NCBI GenBank assembly: GCA_013203525.1
Contig: JABMQB010000453.1
Location: 1 to 8,023, forward strand
Reading direction: 5' to 3'
DNA from: Mariniphaga sp.
GTDB lineage: Bacteria > Bacteroidota > Bacteroidia > Bacteroidales > Prolixibacteraceae
Length of the DNA stretch: 8,023 nt
A program made the position numbers and the translations under genes. The notes beneath the pieces are model-generated. The model saw only the letters and a list, made by a program, of their open reading frames with translations, was not told where the DNA came from and ran no database searches. Position 1 is the stretch's first letter, and each line of letters starts with the position of its first letter. Below, one piece after another: positions 1 through 5,562 of the stretch.

Positions 1-1
1 A

Positions 2-1966
2 TACAACATAGGGCAATCATGGTTCAGAGCAGGACGCCACGATATTGCACTGGCAACCTTTGAAAACCTCATCGAAAAATTTCCGGAAAGCACCATTGCC
101 CCTGTTACTGAGCTTATGGTAGCTCAGGTAGAATTTGCTATTAAGAATAATAAAAATCCTGAAATGAATATTAATTATTCAGATGAAAATACGATTGTAG
201 ATCCGGAAACGGGGATAACTTACAGTAAAGTAAAAACATTTACAGGGAAAAATGATTTGATTAGTTATACTTCAGGTGGTTTTAATATGTCGCCCGATGG
301 CAGGTTTTTGGTGCTGGAAAACAAAGTTGTTCCGACTGATGGTAGCGATCCATTTACTTTGGTTGATATGGATGCACTGCGTGCGGTATATTCACCCGAT
401 ATGAAAAATGCCGCTTTTTATGCTGAAAGTGCCATTTGGATCGTACCTGTTTCTCCCGAAACAGGGCGTTCCATAGGGCAACCTATAAAGCTACTTGAAG
501 GAAGTTATGTATTTCAACACTCGGTAAATTGGTCGCCTGATGGGAAAAAGATTGCATTTACCAGAAGGGATAAAACAATTGCCGGAGATATTTGGGTCAT
601 TTCTGTTTCCGACGGTAAACTAATGCCAATTACAAATTCCCCACAAGATGATTATGGCCCGGTATGGTCGCCTGATGGCAATAAAATTGCTTTTGTAAGG
701 GGATTTGAAATCTGGTTGGCTTCTGCCGATGGCAGTGAAACAAAAATGATCATTAAACAAGACAGGTTTACGCAACGAATGATTTGGAAATCCGATAGCA
801 AATGGCTGTTTTATCGCAATGGGGGACAAAACTACTTGTACTCTCTTGATCACAATAAACACTATAATTTCAATGTTCCTGAACATACCGGCGATTTTAT
901 TTCCTTCTCTACTACTGGGGGGAAAATCCTTTTTTATCGCACATCTTTTAATAATAAATGGGGGAGTAAAATAGTTTCTGCATCAGGAGGTCCCACATAC
1001 TCGCCTATTCCAAATATTTCAGTTTTTGATGCTCAATGGTCAACAAATAGCAAACAGATTGTAGTTGAAAGCGAAAATATGCAGGGTGAAACTATCTATA
1101 AAATAATTTCGTTAGCCGGAGGTAATACTGTTGATGTAGAAATTAAGGCCAATGTAAATGACAAATTATTACCATTTGGCTTTTCGCACAATTTAACAAG
1201 CTTAGCTTTTTTAACTGCTAAAGAAAATGACAAGTTTGATCTGTATATAATCCCATTTTCAATGCAGGAAGGCCAGACTATCGGTCCTGCCAAAAAGGTG
1301 TTTGAAAATTGGTCGCGGGGAAATTTATCCTGGTCACCTGAAAATACCAGGTTGGCTTTAGTCCATGAAAGAGGCATTTGGATTGTTCCATTAGATGGTG
1401 GTAGCCCTGTACAAATCGCAAATACTCCGGAAGGGCTAAGAGGAGTGGGCTGGTCTCCTGACGGTAAAATGATTTCTTATTGGGTTGAATCAAAAAATAC
1501 GAGAATTATCTATGCAGTTTCGGCTACAAGTGGCGTTCCTCAAGTTGTTCATAGCAACTGTAAAACAGGAAGCTGGGGACCAGATAGCAAAAGCATGGCA
1601 CTATTAGCTAATGGTGAAATACTAATTGTTTCACTAAGCGGTGAAAAATTAAAACACATTGTCAATTTAAAGGATTTTGGGTTGATTGACACTTCTTCAC
1701 CGAAATATAGCCCCGATGGCAAACAACTGGCTTTTATCGGTTATAATGGTGACAAATCACTTATTTTTATGTATTCTTTTGATAGTGGAAAAATTAAACG
1801 ATTAGCATTCGAAAATCAGGATGATGAAAAATATTTTTTAAATTGGAGCCCCGATGGAAAATGGTTGTCATATCTGTCGGAAGAAAACATTAAAGTACGT
1901 TTGGAAAGTTTCTTATGGGAAGCCAATTTTAAAGAGGTAAAAGAAAAACTGTTACAACAACAATAA
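2..1966 (+). CDS. TPR + PD40 (TolB-like) beta-propeller protein, 5'-truncated by window edge
   Basis: The reading frame is open from base 2, so the ATG at 116 is an internal Met and the true start lies upstream of the window; 654 codons are visible before TAA at 1964-1966. Visible residues 1-45 look like the end of a TPR unit (YNIGQSWFRAGRHDIALATF, followed by an acidic/aromatic helix). From about residue 97 to 630 there are about 13 PD40-type motifs of the form (W/Y/F)SPDGK-(I/L)(A/S)(F/Y), for example WSPDGKKIAFT, WSPDGNKIAFV, WSPDGKMISYW and a last WSPDGKWLSYL near residue 616. Several central copies are degenerate (WKSDSKWLFY, WSTNSKQIVV). Thirteen motifs would suit two six- or seven-bladed propellers. 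Such proteins are usually exported and non-catalytic, acting in binding or scaffolding. The short tail after the last blade (LWEANFKEV) contains no enzyme domain. It is clearly paralogous to the gene at 5563. The ligand is unknown. Confidence 0.9.
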   Translation, partial: YNIGQSWFRAGRHDIALATFENLIEKFPESTIAPVTELMVAQVEFAIKNNKNPEMNINYSDENTIVDPETGITYSKVKTFTGKNDLISYTSGGFNMSPDGRFLVLENKVVPTDGSDPFTLVDMDALRAVYSPDMKNAAFYAESAIWIVPVSPETGRSIGQPIKLLEGSYVFQHSVNWSPDGKKIAFTRRDKTIAGDIWVISVSDGKLMPITNSPQDDYGPVWSPDGNKIAFVRGFEIWLASADGSETKMIIKQDRFTQRMIWKSDSKWLFYRNGGQNYLYSLDHNKHYNFNVPEHTGDFISFSTTGGKILFYRTSFNNKWGSKIVSASGGPTYSPIPNISVFDAQWSTNSKQIVVESENMQGETIYKIISLAGGNTVDVEIKANVNDKLLPFGFSHNLTSLAFLTAKENDKFDLYIIPFSMQEGQTIGPAKKVFENWSRGNLSWSPENTRLALVHERGIWIVPLDGGSPVQIANTPEGLRGVGWSPDGKMISYWVESKNTRIIYAVSATSGVPQVVHSNCKTGSWGPDSKSMALLANGEILIVSLSGEKLKHIVNLKDFGLIDTSSPKYSPDGKQLAFIGYNGDKSLIFMYSFDSGKIKRLAFENQDDEKYFLNWSPDGKWLSYLSEENIKVRLESFLWEANFKEVKEKLLQQQ

Positions 1967-1999
1967 ACCGAAATTAAATATTTCAACTTTTCTACCCAC

Positions 2000-2037
2000 A
2001 TCACGGATGGCATCCGTCAAAAGATGCCATCTGTGAT
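2000..2037 (+). terminator. Putative intrinsic terminator after the first propeller gene
   Basis: A 15-bp stem pairs 2000-2014 (ATCACGGATGGCATC) with 2023-2037 (GATGCCATCTGTGAT), with one G-U wobble and an 8-base loop (CGTCAAAA). It starts 34 bases after the stop codon at 1966 and runs into a T-rich tail (TTTATTTATT). Placement and structure fit a Rho-independent terminator that separates this gene from the kinase. The T tail is interrupted by A residues, so efficiency is uncertain. Confidence 0.7.
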
Positions 2038-2063
2038 TTATTTATTCCGCCAGATTCCGTAAC

Positions 2064-2080
2064 TTGTAAATAATTTACAA
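2064..2080. repeat. Perfect palindrome TTGTAAA-taa-TTTACAA
   Basis: Two 7-base arms are separated by three bases, forming a perfect dyad. It is followed at once by TTGACAATTGAC (2085-2096), in which TTGAC occurs twice with a 7-bp period. The dyad could be an operator for a dimeric regulator ahead of the kinase gene, or an AT-rich hairpin without function. It lies 224 bp upstream of the kinase start. Confidence 0.4.
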
Positions 2081-2098
2081 TTCCTTGACAATTGACTG

Positions 2099-2128
2099 AA
2101 CAGAAATTCTTACCATAGTATTTCTGTT
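2099..2128. repeat. 9-bp inverted repeat AACAGAAAT / ATTTCTGTT
   Basis: The perfect arms at 2099-2107 and 2120-2128 are separated by 12 bases. It may be an operator-like dyad or part of the foldback region that follows directly. No function can be assigned from sequence alone. Confidence 0.35.
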
Positions 2129-2132
2129 TATT

Positions 2133-2277
2133 TACTGTCTGTCAATAGACTCAAGTGTCTGAGGCAGAAAGTTTGTTTTCAAGGCTTGCATAGCACGAAA
2201 AATGTGAATTTACTGTTGTAAATGACCATTTTGAGGGTAAGCGTAACGCAGAAAACAGATTTTATGGACAGACACTA
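2133..2277. repeat. Nested foldback element with terminal inverted repeats (MITE-like or structured RNA)
   Basis: The outer arms TACTGTCTGTC (2133-2143) and GACAGACACTA (2267-2277) pair at 10 of 11 positions. Inside them TGTTTTC (2174-2180) pairs with GAAAACA (2251-2257). At the centre a hairpin is formed by AAAATG (2199-2204) with CATTTT (2227-2232), a 3x3 internal loop, ATTTAC (2208-2213) with GTAAAT (2218-2223), and a TGTT loop. The arms nest in the correct order around one centre. No transposase gene and no clear target-site duplication are visible. The right arm ends 26 bases before the kinase ATG. A non-autonomous mobile element, a structured 5' leader of the kinase mRNA, or chance pairing in AT-rich DNA are all possible. 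Confidence 0.45.
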
Positions 2278-2303
2278 TTTCTTTCAGATTAAGTAAAAAA
2301 AGG

Positions 2304-4364
2304 ATGAAACTATTTTCAACCGTATTGCGCAGAAAAAGAGGAGTTATTTTATTTGTAGCAGCCTTTATGTTGCCACTTTTTTTTGTGGTTGTTGTTAGTA
2401 TTGACACCTTTTCGAAACGGCAAAAAACAACCCGTAGTTTATTAGAGTCCAATCTTTGGCTTTCAGGGCGATCAGCTTTAGATCAACTCGAAATTCAATT
2501 TATTGAACAGGAGTCAAAATGGTTGGATGACAAATATTTCAACGATATACTAAAAAATGATAATCTAAAACGGCCAGACGCCATCCCAGGCATTTTTATA
2601 ATCGATCAGGACTTTCAAGTATTATACCCCAAAATTGCTGAAGATAAAAACGATTATTTATTAAGTTACAACAGAGGCTGGAATTCGGATTTCAAAGAAT
2701 ATATGGGCAGAGCAGAGACGGCCGAATTTACCAATCAAAATTTTTCGGATGCCGTTAAAAATTATAAGGCAAGTATTGATTTAGCCGAAACATTGCAACA
2801 AGAAGCCCTGGCTATCGAAGGGCTGGCACGATCACATTTGTCCGGTAAAAACTACCACCAGGCTATTAAGTATTATCAATTACTAAAAAACAAATACAGT
2901 CAGACAGAAAACCTGGGTGGACATCCTTATGGTATTTCTGCACCTCTTCAGCTTTATTCGATTGGAACGCTCATCGGGGAAAATACTTTTGATCGTGATT
3001 CTTTGCTCATAACCTACCAAAAAATAAAAAATGGGCAATGGTTAATCAGCTCCTCTTCCTATTTCTTTTTTAGGGCAGAGTATGAATCCATTTTAAAGAT
3101 TGACACTGAATTAACGGATTCCAAATTTGAAAAAACTCTGAACTTTAATCAGTTTGTTGGCGGTTTTGTAATCCCCGCACTGAAAGAAAGATCAGGGTTT
3201 TCAGAGTTTAACAAAGTCGATGAAACAAGGAGAATATATATTCAAACCGAAGAAGGCCAAAACCTCATAAGTTTCAAAGAAATGCTTATCCCAGACGGAG
3301 AGAAGTTGTATATTGTTGGGATTCACTTAAATCTCGACACAGTCATCAATAAAATTATTATACCCAAACTCGCAGGTTTAACCATAGAAACCGGACTCGA
3401 ATTCCTTTTAGTTAACAGTTCTGGAGTTAATATCCTGACAGGCGAAACTTCCCTGATACCTGAAGAATCTCTTACATTATCATTCACAAATATTCCGTTT
3501 CCGTGGTCGTTGGTTGCTATTCAGCCTGGATATGAAAAACTGGAATCAGATGCTAAGGTTCAAATGTTTATTTATGGTTTGCTGGTTGTTATTATTATTA
3601 TACTGATGTTTTTTGGTGCTTTTGTACTCTTGCGCGACATCAGCCGTGAATCGGACTCGATGCTACTTCAAACCGAATTTGTACACAATGTTTCGCATGA
3701 GCTAAAAACACCGTTAAGCCTGATCCGTCTTTACAGCGAAACGTTATTGCTCAAAGAACACTTGCCTGAAGCCAATCGCAAAGAAGGATTACAAATCATC
3801 ACCAAAGAAAGTGAACGCCTCTCATACATGATCAATAACATTCTGGATTTTTCTAAGATTGAATTGGGAAGGAAGGAATTTGACCTGAAACCCGGCAACC
3901 TGGCAGAAGTTGTTTTGAATACCCTGGATTTATACCGTTACCATTTTGTAAAAAAAGGATTTACAGTTGATGATGAGATCGATCCGGATATTCCCTTGGT
4001 TTTATTTGATAAAAATGCCGTTGAAGGAATCCTGATCAATTTGTTTAGTAATGCTATTAAATTTTCTACCGATTCAAAAAAACTTATTGTTAAACTAAAA
4101 AATAATACTGAAGGGATAAGTTTAGAGGTGTCTGACAAAGGGATTGGTATTCCACCCGATGAATTACCTCACATATTTAACCGGTTTTACCGGGTGAAAA
4201 GTACAACGGATTTTGAGGCCAGAGGTAGCGGACTAGGGCTAACCATAGTTAAACATGCTGTTGAGGCACATGGATGGAAAATCAAGGTTATTAGTACATC
4301 CGGGCAGGGAAGTTCTTTTTTTATATCAATTCCAATAAAGGATAAAAAGGAGGAGTTGGATTAG
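2304..4364 (+). CDS. Membrane sensor histidine kinase with extracytoplasmic TPR-like region
   Basis: This 686-residue kinase autophosphorylates on histidine and most likely passes phosphate to the regulator encoded at 4654. A first membrane helix lies at about residues 13-34 and a second at about 421-445, bounding an extracytoplasmic region of about 385 residues. That region contains a Cache-like strand pair (FIIDQDFQVLYP, about 98-109), a TPR-like helical segment (about 133-202, with NFSDAVKNYKAS and NYHQAIKYYQLL), and a membrane-proximal part with LLVNSSG (about 368-374) and PFPWSLVAIQPG (about 398-409). No HAMP domain is apparent, as only about 20 residues separate the second helix from the H box. 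The kinase core is intact: H box VSHELKTP with His465, N box with Asn583, G1 DKGIGIP from Asp611, F box IFNRFYR (624-630) and G2 GSGLGLTIVK (641-650). The start is the first ATG after an in-frame stop at 2244-2246. AAAAAAAGG abuts the ATG, too close for a normal ribosome site. The ligand is unknown. Confidence 0.95.
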   Translation: MKLFSTVLRRKRGVILFVAAFMLPLFFVVVVSIDTFSKRQKTTRSLLESNLWLSGRSALDQLEIQFIEQESKWLDDKYFNDILKNDNLKRPDAIPGIFIIDQDFQVLYPKIAEDKNDYLLSYNRGWNSDFKEYMGRAETAEFTNQNFSDAVKNYKASIDLAETLQQEALAIEGLARSHLSGKNYHQAIKYYQLLKNKYSQTENLGGHPYGISAPLQLYSIGTLIGENTFDRDSLLITYQKIKNGQWLISSSSYFFFRAEYESILKIDTELTDSKFEKTLNFNQFVGGFVIPALKERSGFSEFNKVDETRRIYIQTEEGQNLISFKEMLIPDGEKLYIVGIHLNLDTVINKIIIPKLAGLTIETGLEFLLVNSSGVNILTGETSLIPEESLTLSFTNIPFPWSLVAIQPGYEKLESDAKVQMFIYGLLVVIIIILMFFGAFVLLRDISRESDSMLLQTEFVHNVSHELKTPLSLIRLYSETLLLKEHLPEANRKEGLQIITKESERLSYMINNILDFSKIELGRKEFDLKPGNLAEVVLNTLDLYRYHFVKKGFTVDDEIDPDIPLVLFDKNAVEGILINLFSNAIKFSTDSKKLIVKLKNNTEGISLEVSDKGIGIPPDELPHIFNRFYRVKSTTDFEARGSGLGLTIVKHAVEAHGWKIKVISTSGQGSSFFISIPIKDKKEELD

Positions 4365-4410
4365 AAAACGTACAAATGAAGTCAAAATTTAGCAGTAAAT
4401 AAAAAAATGC

Positions 4411-4554
4411 GCTGGACGAAAATTTGGCGCGAGCCGGAGTTGGCCCCGATAACTATCGGGGATGGGAGGGAGCATTAAACGAGATTTATCGAGTTACATT
4501 GAACACCATTAAAATTGATAATAATGTGAAATGAAATTTTCTTGGCCGTCCAGC
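4411..4554. repeat. 144-bp foldback element between kinase and regulator genes
   Basis: The perfect 8-base arms GCTGGACG (4411-4418) and CGTCCAGC (4547-4554) bound the element. Directly inside, AAAATTT (4419-4425) pairs with AAATTTT (4534-4540), with a one-sided 6-base bulge (CTTGGC). Within lies a GC-rich hairpin (4444-4461) and a weaker stem, TTACATT (4494-4500) with AATGTGA (4523-4529). The GC-rich left half stands out from the AT-rich surroundings. It could be a small structured RNA or a non-autonomous repeat that has split the kinase-regulator pair. No flanking target-site duplication is obvious. The remaining gap sequence (4365-4410 and 4555-4653) shows nothing recognisable. Confidence 0.5.
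4444..4461. repeat. GC-rich hairpin CCCCGATA-ac-TATCGGGG
   Basis: This is a perfect 8+2+8 dyad; as RNA it would form seven pairs with an AACT tetraloop. It is the most stable-looking short stem in the window. It lies 80 bases past the kinase stop codon and has no T run after it (GATGGGAGGG follows), so it does not look like an intrinsic terminator. It is nested inside the 4411-4554 element. Confidence 0.6.
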
Positions 4555-4653
4555 TTGAGGACAGAATGATAAAAGGAAATTCTAAATTATAATTGTGAGT
4601 GAATAGACAATATTGTATTTGCAGATATTAAAACCTAAGTTGCATTTTGAAGT

Positions 4654-5340
4654 ATGAATGAAAGAATCCTGATTATTGAAGATGAAGAAGACCTTGTAAA
4701 AGGTTTGAAAATAAATCTGGTGGATGAAGGTTATGAGGTTGATTATGCACTAGATGGGAAGGTTGGCCTAAAGAAAGCCCTGTCCGAAAAACCCGACCTG
4801 ATTTTATTGGACATTATGCTTCCCGGGATGAATGGGCTGGAAGTTTGCAAAGAACTTCGCCGCGAAAATATGGATATCCCGATTTTAATGCTAACTGCAA
4901 AAGGAGAAGAAATAGATAAAGTAATAGGCCTTGAAATGGGTGCTGATGATTACATTTCAAAACCTTTTAGCATCCGCGAACTTCTGGCAAGGATTAAAGC
5001 ACACCTCAGGAGGGAAAATCGCAGTGGTGAGACAATATCTGGACTTGTTCAACTCGAAACTATTAAAATTGACTTCGAGCATTATAAAGTCATCCGAAAG
5101 GATGTCGAAATAGACCTAACATCGCTGGAGGTTGATGTGTTGCGCTTTTTAATTCAACAAGATGGGAAAGTAGTAACCCGTGATGAACTGTTGGATAAAA
5201 TCTGGGGGTATGAAAAATTTCCTACCACCCGGACAATAGACAATCACATTCTGAAACTTAGAAAAAAAATTGAAGTTGATCCGAACCATCCGAGGCATAT
5301 CCTGACAGTATATGGCGGAGGTTATCGTTTTGTCCGTTAG
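4654..5340 (+). CDS. OmpR-family response regulator, receiver + winged-helix DNA-binding domain
   Basis: This 228-residue cytoplasmic transcription factor has the usual length for the OmpR/PhoB family. The receiver domain spans about residues 3-115, with the acidic pocket E9-D10, phosphoacceptor Asp53 in LLDIMLPG, switch residues Thr81 and Tyr100, and Lys103 in SKPF. All key residues are present, so it should be phosphorylatable, most likely by the kinase encoded upstream. The winged-helix domain spans about 133-227, with the family's DLTSLEVDVLRFL, RTIDNHILKLRKKIE and YGGGYRFV signatures. An in-frame TGA at 4648-4650, six bases before the ATG, fixes this start. No Shine-Dalgarno sequence is visible. 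The gap of 289 bases after the kinase gene is large for a two-component pair and suggests either a separate promoter or an inserted element. Target genes are unknown; the propeller gene 222 bases downstream is the nearest candidate. Confidence 0.96.
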   Translation: MNERILIIEDEEDLVKGLKINLVDEGYEVDYALDGKVGLKKALSEKPDLILLDIMLPGMNGLEVCKELRRENMDIPILMLTAKGEEIDKVIGLEMGADDYISKPFSIRELLARIKAHLRRENRSGETISGLVQLETIKIDFEHYKVIRKDVEIDLTSLEVDVLRFLIQQDGKVVTRDELLDKIWGYEKFPTTRTIDNHILKLRKKIEVDPNHPRHILTVYGGGYRFVR

Positions 5341-5463
5341 CTGACATTTAAATAATTGAAGGTGATTGTATTGATAATAAACATGATATGGATTTAAAAA
5401 AACAGGTTAAACCAATGAATTTCAAAAGGTTGTATTTTGTCTTATATCTCATATCTAAAAATC

Positions 5464-5525
5464 TAACGTTCTAATGTATTAGTGACATTCTTTTACTTTT
5501 CGCTGACAATAGCGACATAACGTTC
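5464..5525. promoter_or_regulatory. Pair of TAACGTTC direct repeats upstream of second propeller gene
   Basis: Two identical 8-base copies (5464-5471 and 5518-5525) lie 54 bp apart, each containing the palindrome AACGTT. The second ends 37 bases before the ATG at 5563. A small CGCT/AGCG hairpin (5501-5514) and several TGACAT/TGACAA-like strings lie between them. They are possible regulator sites in the 222-bp leader. OmpR-type regulators usually use direct repeats spaced by about one helical turn, which this is not, so the assignment is weak. No convincing promoter hexamers and no terminator for the regulator gene were found in 5341-5562. Confidence 0.25.
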
Positions 5526-5562
5526 AGGTAGGTTTACCGGGAAATTGTAAAAAACAACCATT

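Larger units (their letters stand above)
1967..2303. other. 337-bp intergenic region rich in inverted repeats
   Basis: No credible gene is visible between the propeller gene and the histidine kinase gene. The region holds, in order, a terminator-like hairpin (2000-2037), a 7+3+7 palindrome (2064-2080), a 9-bp inverted repeat (2099-2128) and a nested foldback of about 145 bp (2133-2277). A TTGACA hexamer at 2085-2090 is the only -35-like string, but no convincing -10 partner of either the standard or the Bacteroidota (TAnnTTTG) type sits at the right distance. The kinase promoter probably lies in this region but could not be placed. Confidence 0.6.

Noticed and set aside
116..118. ATG at 116 as the start of the first propeller gene
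   Set aside because: The same frame is open back to base 2 and encodes TPR-like sequence, so this Met is internal and the gene is cut by the window edge.
620..886. Antisense reading frame inside the first propeller gene (with similar ones at 1096-1377, 1278-1493 and 1816-2013)
   Set aside because: They lie opposite strongly coding sequence, show no recognisable domain and no start context of their own.
2085..2113. TTGACA at 2085 as the -35 box of a kinase promoter
   Set aside because: No acceptable -10 hexamer or Bacteroidota TAnnTTTG box lies at the right spacing, and it is over 200 bp from the start codon.
2210..2452. Antisense frame over the start of the kinase gene (and another at 3938-4138)
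   Set aside because: They overlap conserved kinase coding sequence and read as shadow frames with no family features.
4444..4461. Intrinsic terminator of the kinase gene
   Set aside because: The stem is strong but is followed by GATGGGAGGG rather than a T run on the + strand.
4411..4554. Retron-like non-coding RNA, because of its flanking inverted repeat
   Set aside because: No reverse transcriptase gene lies nearby and the branching-G context cannot be shown; a generic foldback is the more cautious call.
4931..5113. Alternative + frame inside the response regulator gene
   Set aside because: The overlapping frame encodes conserved receiver and DNA-binding motifs; this one has none.
5388..5474. 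28-codon ORF in the leader of the second propeller gene (begins MDLKKQVKPMNF)
   Set aside because: It is short, lacks a ribosome site and has AT-rich chance-like composition; no support beyond being open.
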